Assembly: GCA_037139415.1 (NCBI GenBank) | Contig: JBAXGN010000059.1 | Span: 1-39,037, forward strand | DNA from: Verrucomicrobiota bacterium | GTDB lineage: Bacteria > Verrucomicrobiota > Verrucomicrobiia > Limisphaerales > Fontisphaeraceae | Reading direction: 5' to 3' | Length of the DNA stretch: 39,037 nt | The notes under the pieces: generated by a model | The model's database searches: none | What the model was told of the DNA's origin: nothing | Seen by the model: the letters and a program-made list of their open reading frames with translations, nothing else | In this document: in pieces, positions 15,223 through 23,538 of the stretch | Layout of the letters: every line of letters begins with the position of its first letter | Numbering within the stretch: the stretch's first letter is position 1 | Position numbers and translations under genes: made by a program

Positions 15223-15345
15223 TTATTGAACGAACTTTTCGTTCATTGTTACAGGTGGCAGGTTTTTCGTCATGGTGCTGACACTCCCCAAAACTATGCC
15301 TGTGATCAATGCGAAAAAGTCGTTGCTGGAAAATCGTTTCAGCAT
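15223..15345 (-). CDS. Possible 40-residue membrane peptide
   Basis: An ATG at 15345, eight bases after GGAAAA, opens a 40-codon frame with one hydrophobic segment (FFALITGIVLGSVSTM). It ends in TAA just beyond a perfect hairpin. It fits exactly between the CoaB-like stop and the DUF4304 cassette boundary. There is no recognised family, and chance coding is quite possible. Confidence 0.22.
   Translation of the reverse strand: MLKRFSSNDFFALITGIVLGSVSTMTKNLPPVTMNEKFVQ
15227..15245 (-). terminator. Perfect hairpin between the CoaB-like and DUF4304 genes
   Basis: TGAACGAA and TTCGTTCA form an 8-bp perfect stem with a 3-base loop. On the minus strand it is followed by an A/T-rich stretch (ATAATACTGTT) rather than a T-run. 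It may be a weak terminator after the CoaB-like gene, or part of a degenerate recombination site next to the box GTTGGCC. Confidence 0.35.
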
Positions 15346-15358
15346 GGCGTTTTCCGGA

Positions 15359-16027
15359 TCACGCTTGCTCCGTTGCTCCCATTCCGCCCTTTTCTTCCAG
15401 GCGGCGGAACAGCAGCCGCTCAGTGCCAGTGTGCTGCCAAATCCCCCCGGCTTCCACCAATCCAAACCCACGCCCGTATGCCGGTCCGTTGGCGACGCAC
15501 GCATCCGTTCGGTTAGCTCGCACCTGGGCACGCGCTTTATTCAGCACCTCCTCGCGCTTCCCTTCCACTTCATACTTCCATCCCACCACTACCGCTTTGG
15601 GAAACCAGTCGCGCAAACTGGCGATGAGTTTGGGCGTGGGCACCAGCTCGGCCAGCAATGAACCGGCGCGGGTGGTGAATTTGCCGGACCGAATGCGCCG
15701 CAGCCCGCCATCCGGCCGTCGCTGATAGACGCCGCCGAACCCGAAGTCACTCACGGCCGCCGCGTGGAACACGGCATCCATACGTTGGCGGGACGCCCGG
15801 CGCAACTGCTGCGCCAGATCGGTGGTGGTGGTAAAAACGTGAACTTTATCCGCGTGGCATTCTCCGCGCCAGGTGCTGTAGTAACCGATCAGCAGCGTGA
15901 CGTGGTGGCCACGCTGCACGAGGTGATTGGCCAGCAGGGTACCCAGACGGCCAGTGGAGAAATTGGTCAGTCGGCGCACCGCGTCCAGGTTTTCGTACGT
16001 GGGCCCGGCCGTGATCAGGCAACGCAT
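15359..16027 (-). CDS. CoaB-like phosphopantothenoylcysteine synthetase domain protein
   Basis: From the ATG at 16027 the protein has 222 residues and starts with MRCLITAGPTYENLDAVR, then LTNFSTGRLGTLLANHLVQRG and FHAAAVSDFGF. These are the nucleotide- and substrate-binding motifs of the DFP (CoaB) domain, which joins cysteine to 4'-phosphopantothenate in coenzyme A synthesis. Most bacteria encode CoaB fused to the flavin-dependent decarboxylase CoaC; here the synthetase-type domain stands alone. KLIASLRDWFPKAVVVGWKYEVEG and DACVANGPAYGRGFG are its later conserved parts. An upstream TTG at 16087 would overlap the preceding gene and adds an unlikely extension. It follows the zinc-ribbon gene by 40 bp. 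Confidence 0.8.
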   Translation of the reverse strand: MRCLITAGPTYENLDAVRRLTNFSTGRLGTLLANHLVQRGHHVTLLIGYYSTWRGECHADKVHVFTTTTDLAQQLRRASRQRMDAVFHAAAVSDFGFGGVYQRRPDGGLRRIRSGKFTTRAGSLLAELVPTPKLIASLRDWFPKAVVVGWKYEVEGKREEVLNKARAQVRANRTDACVANGPAYGRGFGLVEAGGIWQHTGTERLLFRRLEEKGGMGATEQA

Positions 16028-16067
16028 GTTGCGGAGGAATGGTTGACGGTCCTCGGGCTGCTGCCGC

Positions 16068-16649
16068 TTAGCCGTTGAACACAACAATCACGCCGTAATC
16101 TTCCAACAGTTTTTGCGTGGCCGGGTCCAGGTGCGTGTAGCCGATGGGGTGAATGGCAATCACATCCTTTTGCCCGATTTTTTGTAAAAACTCGGAGACG
16201 ATTTCGTCAAAACGATCCCTGCCCAATTCGTGGCATTCCACGTGGCGGATGGTGCGGATGCGGATGCGGCGGTCACTTTCCTTGGCGGCCACCTCCAAAG
16301 GCTTGTTCGCCTTTTTGATCAACACCTCGACGGGGCCTTCCCGGGTCGGCACTGCGAAATGTTTATCCTCTTTGGCGGCGGCGGAGGCGCTGCTCGGGTT
16401 CATGCCGCTATCGCCTTTTTCGCCCTCGGCCGGAGGCGCAGCGCTGGCTTCCGGCGCCGCCTCGGTGGGCAGCGCCCCGGGTTCCGCCTCCGGTGGCATC
16501 TGCCTGACTTCCCCGACCTTGGTTTCCTCCGAAGGAGCGGGAATCAGAATACTTGAATTACACGCGGGGCACTGGATTTCAGAACCAGCACCAGCGGCAT
16601 CCACCTCGAGTTCCTGCCCACAACCCGGGCATTTAAAGATGATGTCCAT
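16068..16649 (-). CDS. Zinc-ribbon protein with a conserved C-terminal domain
   Basis: 193 residues. The N-terminus is a four-cysteine ribbon (FKCPGCGQELEVDAAGAGSE, then CPACNSS), expected to bind zinc. A long Pro/Ala/Glu-rich linker (residues 45-100) leads to a compact alpha/beta C-terminal domain (REGPVEVLIKKANKPLEV, RIRTIRHVECHELGRDRFDE, DVIAIHPIGYTHLDPATQKL, DYGVIVVFNG). I do not know a function; similar zinc-ribbon proteins with acidic linkers are frequent in Verrucomicrobia. No membrane segment is present. It lies between a small membrane protein and the CoaB-like gene in a minus-strand run headed by prmC. Confidence 0.75.
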   Translation of the reverse strand: MDIIFKCPGCGQELEVDAAGAGSEIQCPACNSSILIPAPSEETKVGEVRQMPPEAEPGALPTEAAPEASAAPPAEGEKGDSGMNPSSASAAAKEDKHFAVPTREGPVEVLIKKANKPLEVAAKESDRRIRIRTIRHVECHELGRDRFDEIVSEFLQKIGQKDVIAIHPIGYTHLDPATQKLLEDYGVIVVFNG

Positions 16650-16752
16650 ACGCTTATTATTTGCCGACGTTCTGCCGCATACTATTCACGGTTGGTTGAA
16701 ATGACCAGCGCAAAGATTGACCAATTTATTGTTCCGCCAACCGTCCCCCGCT

Positions 16753-17166
16753 TCACTCAAAGTTGGGTTGCAGTTTCTTCACGCGCGGATACACCGGGGA
16801 ATCCGGCCCAATGCGCCCCCGCACCTCCCGGTACACCCGCTTGGCTTCGGCGGTATCCGTCAGGGCGGCCAAGGTGACATAATCCAGTTGAATCCAGGCT
16901 TTGCGGGGATCTTTTAACGCCGGCGCGTCAGCATACTTGGTGAGGAAACGTTTTAGTCCAACTGCGCCCTGGTGTTCGGCATTGGCATAATCATTCTCCA
17001 TCATTGGGGGAAAGGAATCCATCCCTGGTGGCACGGGGTTGGCCACTTGGTTGGTGGGTTCGTGGGGACGCGTGTTGGTGCGATAGGTCTCCCAATATTC
17101 AAATAACGCATAGGCGCCCCAGATCAGGACCACCACCAGAAACACCGTCAAAATTCTATTGCTCAT
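16753..17166 (-). CDS. Small membrane-anchored protein overlapping prmC
   Basis: 137 residues starting at the ATG at 17166, eleven bases before the end of prmC, which suggests translational coupling. One N-terminal transmembrane helix (ILTVFLVVVLIWGAYALF) is followed by a hydrophilic Asn/Pro-rich segment. A helical C-terminal part (VGLKRFLTKYADAPALKDPRKAW, VTLAALTDTAEAKRVYREV) resembles a short helical-repeat unit. There is no recognised family. An ATG at 17178 is an alternative with four extra residues. Confidence 0.65.
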   Translation of the reverse strand: MSNRILTVFLVVVLIWGAYALFEYWETYRTNTRPHEPTNQVANPVPPGMDSFPPMMENDYANAEHQGAVGLKRFLTKYADAPALKDPRKAWIQLDYVTLAALTDTAEAKRVYREVRGRIGPDSPVYPRVKKLQPNFE

Positions 17167-18070
17167 AGTCGTCTCCACTTTTGCCGTCCGGCCTTATCGC
17201 CGTCAGCATGCGTGGCCGGTCAGTATAATCCTTTTTAACCGCCGTTACAACCCATTCCCGCGCGGAAAAAATTGGTTGAATTTCCAGTTCCTGCCCGTCC
17301 CCGAATTCCACCAGGCAACCGCCCTTGGATTTGAGGTGCGCCGGGGCCTCGTCCGCCAGTCGGCGGTAATAATCCAAACCGTCCGCCCCACCATCCAACG
17401 CGGTATGCGGATCGTGATCCCGCACCTCGGGCTGTAATCCGGGCAGGTCACCCGTGGGAATGTAAGGCGGGTTGGAGACGATCAAATCAAAACGCGTTTC
17501 CCTGGGCAGTTGCGCGAAACCGTCACTGGCGTAAAACTCGATCCGATCAGCCACGCCGTGGCGGGCGGCATTTTGTCGCGCCAACGCCAATGCCTCCGGC
17601 GAAATGTCCAACGCCATAATCCGGGCCAGCGGAAGCTTCACGGCCAGGTAAATCGCCAGGCACCCGCTACCGGTGCCAAAATCGAGAATACTGACGGCGG
17701 GATGAACTTGGGCTGGCGACTCGGCGGAGTCGCTGGGCCGGGTGGTGATGAATTCCAACGCGGCCTCCGCCAGCAACTCGGTTTCCGGTCGCGGGATCAA
17801 CGCACGACGATCCACCGCCAGTTCCAGACCGCAGAAGACCACGGTGCCAAGCAAGTGTTGCAACGGTTCACGGTTACCCCGCCGCCGCAGTAACTCGCGC
17901 ATCCGTTCCAATACCGGCTCGGCGAGCGGCTTGTCAAAGGTGAGATACAACTTCAGCCGGGGCATCCCCAGCACTTGGGCCAACAACAGCTCGCTTTGCA
18001 GGCGTGGCGAATCCACACCTTTCTTTTCCAGAAACGCGGTGCTCTTTTGAATGATTTCCAAAACCGTCAC
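17156..18070 (-). CDS. prmC: Release factor glutamine methyltransferase
   Basis: 304 residues. The N-terminal helical domain (LEIIQKSTAFLEKKGVDSPRL, AELLLAQVLGMPRLKLYL) is typical of PrmC. The methyltransferase domain has the SAM-binding motif LDFGTGSGCLAIYLAVKLP and the substrate-glutamine motif NPPYIPTGDL. Its role is to methylate the GGQ glutamine of release factors RF1 and RF2. Release-factor gene prfA, often adjacent, is not present here. The start is a GTG at 18070. The end overlaps the small membrane-protein gene. Confidence 0.94.
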   Translation of the reverse strand: MTVLEIIQKSTAFLEKKGVDSPRLQSELLLAQVLGMPRLKLYLTFDKPLAEPVLERMRELLRRRGNREPLQHLLGTVVFCGLELAVDRRALIPRPETELLAEAALEFITTRPSDSAESPAQVHPAVSILDFGTGSGCLAIYLAVKLPLARIMALDISPEALALARQNAARHGVADRIEFYASDGFAQLPRETRFDLIVSNPPYIPTGDLPGLQPEVRDHDPHTALDGGADGLDYYRRLADEAPAHLKSKGGCLVEFGDGQELEIQPIFSAREWVVTAVKKDYTDRPRMLTAIRPDGKSGDDYEQ

Positions 18071-18134
18071 CCCGGCAGCATAAGCGGCGGCGGCAAACCC
18101 TTCAAGCCTGACGGTGGGCTAGATGAGATTGGAA

Positions 18135-19616
18135 TTAATTGGCGCGCCCGGGCTCGCGGCTGCCTTTGCCGATGCGTTTGGTCAGCGAGTCGCCCAATTC
18201 CTCACGCGCCTGCTCCGCTTCGGCTTCGAGCTGCCGGGCAATCTCTGGATGCTTGGCGGCCAGGTCCGTGGTCTCGCTGATGTCCGCGACCAGATCGTAC
18301 AGTTCCGCTTGCTCAAGCTTGCGCTGTTCGTACGGGGCCGGCTTGCCGTCGCGCCCGCCCGGTTTACCGCCCAAGGTGCGGTAGGTGTGCGGAAATTGCA
18401 GTTTCCAGCGGCCATCACCGGACGTCACCGCCTGAAGTTGGTTGACTTCATAGTAAAACCAGTATGAAGAATGCGGGTTCTTGGCGCCCGGTTGCCCGCT
18501 GATGATGGGCCAGACATCCAGGCCGTCAATTGGCTGTTTGGGCAACTCGGCGCCAATCCGCTTCGCGATGGTGGGCAACAGATCAATCGTCATCAGCATG
18601 TCCCGGGATTCTGTTCCGGCGGGGATTTTGCCGGGCCAGCGCATGATGCACGGTTCGCGCGTGCCGCCTTCCCAGTTGGACCCCTTGCCCTCGCGCAACG
18701 GATACGCGGAGCCGGCGTGGTTGCCATAACTCAGCCAGGGACCATTGTCCGAGGTAAAAATAACCCAGGTGTTCTCCTCCAACCCGTGGCGTTTAAGCGC
18801 CGCCACAATCTCGCCCACCGACCAGTCAATTTCCGCGATCACGTCGCCATACAAGCCGAGTTCGGTTTTACCCCGAAACTTGTCGCTGACGTGCAACGGC
18901 ACATGCGGCATATTATGCGCCACGTAGAGCAGGAAGGGATGCACCTTGTTTTGTTCGATAAATTTCACCGCGTGTTCCGTGTACCAAGTGGTGAGTTGGT
19001 TTTGTTCCGCGTGCTGGACGTTGGTGATGACGATCTTATCCCCCTCATACATGGGCAGATCGGGATAACCGCGTTTGCGGGCGGGGGAGTTGGGCGGCAA
19101 ATCCACCAGGCTCGGGTGCAGCGGCCACATGTCGTTGGAATACGGCAACCCGAAATATTCATCAAACCCGTGGCGCATCGGCAGGAATTGGGGGCGATCC
19201 CCCAAGTGCCATTTGCCGAACATCCCGGTGGCATACCCGCGCTGCTTCATCAACTGGGCGAGGGTCAGTTCCGAATCACTGATGCCGGTTTTCGAGCCCG
19301 GCCCGAGGGCTCCGTGAATGCCGATCCGGTTTGGATAACAGCCCGTCAACAACCCCGCGCGCGAGGCGGAACATACGGGTTGCGCAACATGGAAATTGCG
19401 GAAGATGCAGCCCTCGGATGCCAAGTGATCCAGGTGGGGTGTCTTAAAACCTTTGGCGCCGAAGACCCCCACGTCGGCATACCCTTGGTCATCCGTGAAA
19501 ATGATGACCACGTTGGGCCGGGCAGGATCGGCGGCGGACGTGGCGGTGGGCACAAGAATCCAGACAGCGGCCATGAGGGTGACCACCGCCAAGCAAAGAC
19601 ATGATGCAGGCTTCAT
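18135..19616 (-). CDS. Exported formylglycine-dependent sulfatase
   Basis: 493 residues from the ATG at 19616, with a signal peptide (CLAVVTLMAAVWILVPTATSA). The alkaline-phosphatase-like fold opens with NVVIIFTDDQGYADVG, whose two aspartates bind calcium. The maturation motif is CSASRAGLLTG near residue 82, where Cys is converted to formylglycine by a separate enzyme not encoded here. Further active-site elements are GMFGKWHLG and TWVIFTSDNGPW. It probably removes sulfate from polysaccharide or another sulfated compound outside the cytoplasm; substrate class cannot be read from sequence. A GTG at 19631 is a possible longer start. It is divergent from ftsK. Confidence 0.93.
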   Translation of the reverse strand: MKPASCLCLAVVTLMAAVWILVPTATSAADPARPNVVIIFTDDQGYADVGVFGAKGFKTPHLDHLASEGCIFRNFHVAQPVCSASRAGLLTGCYPNRIGIHGALGPGSKTGISDSELTLAQLMKQRGYATGMFGKWHLGDRPQFLPMRHGFDEYFGLPYSNDMWPLHPSLVDLPPNSPARKRGYPDLPMYEGDKIVITNVQHAEQNQLTTWYTEHAVKFIEQNKVHPFLLYVAHNMPHVPLHVSDKFRGKTELGLYGDVIAEIDWSVGEIVAALKRHGLEENTWVIFTSDNGPWLSYGNHAGSAYPLREGKGSNWEGGTREPCIMRWPGKIPAGTESRDMLMTIDLLPTIAKRIGAELPKQPIDGLDVWPIISGQPGAKNPHSSYWFYYEVNQLQAVTSGDGRWKLQFPHTYRTLGGKPGGRDGKPAPYEQRKLEQAELYDLVADISETTDLAAKHPEIARQLEAEAEQAREELGDSLTKRIGKGSREPGRAN

Positions 19617-19720
19617 CAAGGCATTTAACACCCTAATGCGCAGTTTTTCAATGAAACTTTTGCTTCCAATACCCGCATTTTACACTTTGAACTTTGGCCC
19701 GGTAACTTTACAGTCTCCCC

Positions 19721-22603
19721 ATGGCGCGCAAAGAGAAAGAAGCTCAGGAGTCGCCGCACGCGAGGGGATTTGCCGAAATCATCGGCATCTCGCTGATCGC
19801 TGCGGCCATGCTCCTCATGGTGGCCCAGTGGTCGTATGACCGCTGGGATGTGAGCGCCGTGCGCATTCCTCCCAATTCCCCGCCGCACAATTGGATCGGT
19901 TCGGCGGGCGCGTGGGTGGCCTTCGGATCGTTTCGGATGCTGGGCGCAGCGGCGTTCGTGATGCCCCTGTTGCTGTTATTTTTTGGCCTTGGGTATCTCT
20001 GGGATCACATGGCGTACCTGCGCCGTCGCTGGTGGTCATGGATCGCCGGATTGGTGCTTTTGGTCTGCTGTACGGGTTTGCTGGACCTGTACACGAATGA
20101 AAAGCTCCTGCAGAACATCATCAACAATGAACGAACCGCCTCGCCTGGCTTCCTCGAAAACCTGGCCTACAACCTGGCCGCGCCCAGTGCCGGGGGCATG
20201 GTGGGTAACATTCTCAACCACACCATCTTTGGGGTGTTCGGCAAGTTTGGCGCGACCGTCATCTTCCTGTTGCTCTATGTGATCAGCCTGTATTTCCTGA
20301 CCAATTTCCAACTGGGCCATTGGGTGCGCGCGGCCATCAACCGTCCGGCTGACGCCGAAGAAGAGGAAACGTTTGAAGGCATGACCGAGGAAGAAAAAGC
20401 CCTGGCCCGCAAAGCCAAGTCACTGGAGAAACAGGCCCGGAAATTGCAAGATGAACTGGATAAATCCAAGGGGCAGAGGACCGCCGATAAAGCCGCCGCA
20501 AAAGAGTCTCGGGAAGCGCTGGCGGCCGGGCGGGCTGAAGATGGCAAACCGGGATTGGGTGCGGATTTGCAGCCGGTGCCGGAACCGATGATCCGCGACC
20601 TCAGCATCCCCCAGGCCAAGCCGCAACCAAAACAAGACCCCAAAGCCGCCAGCGAAGGCGCGCCGGAAAAACCGGGGGAAAACGTGGTGCCAGCGGCCAG
20701 CAGCGAGGACATTCTGGGCAAGGGTGCCGCCAATCTCAAGCGCGGCAAGAAAGAAGCCAAGGAAGAGCCGCAGATTACCATCGTCCCGGCCAAGTTGGAA
20801 CCCGCCGCGCCCAAAGAAAGTCCCGTCGAGGAGGAAAATCCGTTTGCCGCCAAACCGGAACCGGAGGCGGAGGACAAGGAAAAAGACGCCGCCCTGGCCG
20901 CTGCCGCACCAGCCAATGAGGCGGCCTCTGCGGTGTCGCCATCCCTTCCAAACCGACCCAAACCGATTCCGAAAAAGCCCAAGAAAGTGGCCGTGGCCTC
21001 GACCCCAATGATTGGCGATTACCAGTTGCCAACCATGGAGTTCCTGCAACTGCCGGATACCACCCTCAAGCCCACGGAAACCAAGGAAGAGCTGATGGCC
21101 AGCGCCGTGTTGATGAAGAACACGCTGGCGCAGTTTGATATCGAAGTTTCCATCGGCGACATCACCAAGGGGCCCACCATCACCCGCTACGAACTGCATC
21201 CCGCCCCGGGGGTGAAGCTCGAAAAAATCGCCGCGCTGCAAAATAACATTTCCGCCGCGCTCAAGGCGGAGCGCATTCATGTGCTGGCACCCATTCCCGG
21301 CAAGAGCAGCGTGGGCGTGGAAGTGCCCAACCTCATCAAGACCAAGGTGATCATGCGCGATATCCTCGAGTCTGAGGAGTGGCAAAATTCCAAGGCGCGC
21401 ATTCCGCTGGCGCTGGGCAAGGACGTCTATGGCCGCCCGATGATCGCGGACCTCGGGGATATGCCGCACTTGCTGATCGCCGGGGCCACGGGTTCCGGCA
21501 AATCAGTGTGCGTGAACTGCATTGTCGCCTCGCTGCTGTACCGCTTCCGTCCGGATGAATTACGCTTTGTGCTGATTGATCCCAAGGTGGTCGAGATGCA
21601 GCAATATAACTCGCTACCCCACTTGGTGGTACCGGTGGTTACCGATCCCAAGAAGGTCATCCTGGCCCTGCGCTGGGTGGTAAATGAGATGGAAAAGCGC
21701 TACAAGATTTTCGCCAAGGTCGGCGTGCGCAACATCAAGTCCTTCAACGAACGCCCGCGCAACAAGCCGCTCCCGCCACAGGAACCCGAACTGCCCCTCT
21801 TAGCGCGCAAGGAACGCATCGAGCCCAACTCGGATGGGTTCGCCGTCGAGGTAGATGAGGAAATTGTGGTGCCGCGCGAGGATGATATCGTCATCCCGGA
21901 CAAGCTGAGTTACATCGTGGTGATCATTGACGAGTTGGCGGACCTGATGCTCGTGGCTCCGGCAGACGTGGAGATGGCCATCGCGCGCATCACGCAGATG
22001 GCGCGCGCGGCGGGCATCCATTGCATCGTGGCCACCCAGCGTCCCAGCGTGGATGTCATCACCGGCGTCATCAAGGCGAACATTCCCGCCCGCATCGCCT
22101 TCCAAGTGGCGTCGCGCGTGGATTCGCGCACCATTCTCGATGCGATGGGAGCGGACAAACTGCTGGGCAAAGGCGACATGCTTTACCTGCCGCCCGGCTC
22201 GGCCAAACTGATTCGCGCCCAAGGCGCGCTGATCACGGACCAGGAATTGACCGGCATCGTGGACTTCATCAGCAAGCAAGGCAAACCGAGCTACGAGATG
22301 GAAATCCATCAGCAATTGCAAAAACCGGTGAGCGCGCTGGATGCCGATGCGGAAGGTTCAAATGAAGATGAGGATCTGATCGAGCAATGCATCGAAGTCA
22401 TTCGCAGCGAACAAAAAGCCAGCGTGTCGCTCCTCCAGCGCCGCCTCAAGCTCGGCTACGGGCGCGCCGCGCGCATCATGGATGAACTCGAACGCCGGGG
22501 CATCGTGGGCCCGAGCAAAGGCGCCGAACCACGCGACATCCTGATTGATTTGGATGGCGGCGGTGCGGATGGTGCGGGTGTGGACACCGGCTCGTCGGCG
22601 TAA
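19721..22603 (+). CDS. ftsK: DNA translocase FtsK
   Basis: 960 residues. The N-terminal 200 residues hold about four transmembrane helices (IIGISLIAAAMLLMVAQW, MLGAAAFVMPLLLLFFGLGYL, WIAGLVLLVCCTGLLDLY, ATVIFLLLYVISLYFLT). A Pro/Ala/Lys/Glu-rich linker runs to about 430. The motor follows, with Walker A GATGSGKSVCVNC near residue 588 and Walker B YIVVIIDELADLM near 735. The C-terminal gamma winged-helix (SLLQRRLKLGYGRAARIMDELE) recognises chromosomal KOPS sites. FtsK pumps chromosome termini through the septum and activates XerCD. An acidic insertion of about 60 residues lies between motor motifs. GmhB-like gene follows by 26 bp. Confidence 0.96.
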   Translation: MARKEKEAQESPHARGFAEIIGISLIAAAMLLMVAQWSYDRWDVSAVRIPPNSPPHNWIGSAGAWVAFGSFRMLGAAAFVMPLLLLFFGLGYLWDHMAYLRRRWWSWIAGLVLLVCCTGLLDLYTNEKLLQNIINNERTASPGFLENLAYNLAAPSAGGMVGNILNHTIFGVFGKFGATVIFLLLYVISLYFLTNFQLGHWVRAAINRPADAEEEETFEGMTEEEKALARKAKSLEKQARKLQDELDKSKGQRTADKAAAKESREALAAGRAEDGKPGLGADLQPVPEPMIRDLSIPQAKPQPKQDPKAASEGAPEKPGENVVPAASSEDILGKGAANLKRGKKEAKEEPQITIVPAKLEPAAPKESPVEEENPFAAKPEPEAEDKEKDAALAAAAPANEAASAVSPSLPNRPKPIPKKPKKVAVASTPMIGDYQLPTMEFLQLPDTTLKPTETKEELMASAVLMKNTLAQFDIEVSIGDITKGPTITRYELHPAPGVKLEKIAALQNNISAALKAERIHVLAPIPGKSSVGVEVPNLIKTKVIMRDILESEEWQNSKARIPLALGKDVYGRPMIADLGDMPHLLIAGATGSGKSVCVNCIVASLLYRFRPDELRFVLIDPKVVEMQQYNSLPHLVVPVVTDPKKVILALRWVVNEMEKRYKIFAKVGVRNIKSFNERPRNKPLPPQEPELPLLARKERIEPNSDGFAVEVDEEIVVPREDDIVIPDKLSYIVVIIDELADLMLVAPADVEMAIARITQMARAAGIHCIVATQRPSVDVITGVIKANIPARIAFQVASRVDSRTILDAMGADKLLGKGDMLYLPPGSAKLIRAQGALITDQELTGIVDFISKQGKPSYEMEIHQQLQKPVSALDADAEGSNEDEDLIEQCIEVIRSEQKASVSLLQRRLKLGYGRAARIMDELERRGIVGPSKGAEPRDILIDLDGGGADGAGVDTGSSA

Positions 22604-22629
22604 CGGTAACATTCAGTCAAGTCATACGC

Positions 22630-23196
22630 ATGGACTCAAGGTCAACAACGCTCACCAAGGCCATCTTCCTTGATCGTGACGGCACGATCATCCAGGACTG
22701 CCATTATCTGAAGTCCCCGGAGCAGGTTGTACTGCTGCCGGGTGCGGCACGCGCATTGAAACGGTTGCAGGACGCCGGTTTCCGGCTCATCCTCGTCACC
22801 AACCAATCCGGCGTGGGCCGCGGCTACTTCACCATGGAAGACGTCGCCCATGTGCAAGCGCACCTGGAAGCCCTGCTGAAGGCGGAAGGTGTGTGCCTCA
22901 CCGGCTGCTACGTCGCGCCGGAAGCGCCCGACCAGCCCAGCCGGGGACGGAAACCCTCCCCACAATTTCTCCTGGATGCGCGGGACACCTATCGCCTTGA
23001 CCTGACGCAATGTTACATGATCGGGGACAAGCTGCTCGACCTCGAATGCGGTTGGAACGCCGGCGTGGGGCGCAGCATTCTCGTCCGCACCGGCTACGGC
23101 GCGGAACTGGAACGAAAACAGGCGGATCAACTGCGCGATGCCTGGGTGGTGGATGATCTGACGGCGGCCGCAGAGCGGATTGTGGCAAATGGATGA
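22630..23196 (+). CDS. HAD phosphatase, heptose-1,7-bisphosphatase-like without the zinc loop
   Basis: 188 residues of the HAD superfamily. Motif I is IFLDRDGTI, motif II LVTNQSG, the motif III lysine is in RKPSPQFLLDA, and motif IV is YMIGDKLLDLECG. Length and order match the GmhB/HisB-N family; GmhB removes the 7-phosphate of D-glycero-D-manno-heptose 1,7-bisphosphate for lipopolysaccharide. GmhB enzymes carry a zinc loop of the form CxH...CxCRKP. Here the aligned segment is YVAPEAPDQPSRGRKP, with all four ligands missing. The protein is therefore a zinc-less relative whose exact substrate is uncertain. It is probably co-transcribed with ftsK. Confidence 0.82.
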   Translation: MDSRSTTLTKAIFLDRDGTIIQDCHYLKSPEQVVLLPGAARALKRLQDAGFRLILVTNQSGVGRGYFTMEDVAHVQAHLEALLKAEGVCLTGCYVAPEAPDQPSRGRKPSPQFLLDARDTYRLDLTQCYMIGDKLLDLECGWNAGVGRSILVRTGYGAELERKQADQLRDAWVVDDLTAAAERIVANG

Positions 23197-23538
23197 TTGC
23201 CCCCTCAATCTGCAATCAATTCCCGGATGAAGCACTTTGAGTTTCCTAAAGTGATACTTTAGAAACTTCAAGACTTAATTGGTGATAGCGTTGCGGCAAA
23301 GGCTTATGTCGCACGTGTTTTTATCCGATTCTTCTACACCATTCGGAACGGCAATGTCCGGCCCACAAATTTATTGTACCTAATTCTTGACAGTAGCCGG
23401 CATTTTGGCGAAAAACTTTGGTCGTTACGCCCTGGTATGGTCCGGCTGCGGGCAATGGCTTGGTCCGTTGTTTTCAGACGGCTGTCCGGGTGTTTGTTGG
23501 GATGGAATTGTCGGTAAACCTTAACGATCAAATATAAC
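23197..23538. other. Intergenic region with one bulged hairpin
   Basis: This 342-bp interval has no convincing gene. AGTTTC-C-TAAAGT (23240-23252) pairs with ACTTTAGAAACT (23256-23267) as a 12-bp stem with one bulged base and a 3-base loop, 44 bp after the HAD gene. There is no T-run, so it may be a weak terminator or an operator. A lone TTGACA at 23387 has no matching -10. Confidence 0.4.

Noticed and set aside
15212-15254. Hairpin before the DUF4304 gene as a third attC site
   Set aside because: Only about 43 bp, and its left box (GTTACAG on the plus strand) does not match the GTTRRRY pattern; kept only as a hairpin next to a boundary box.
20420-21469. 349-codon minus-strand frame opposite ftsK
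   Set aside because: Very rich in Gly, Phe and Arg and mirrors the FtsK linker and motor; no independent motif.
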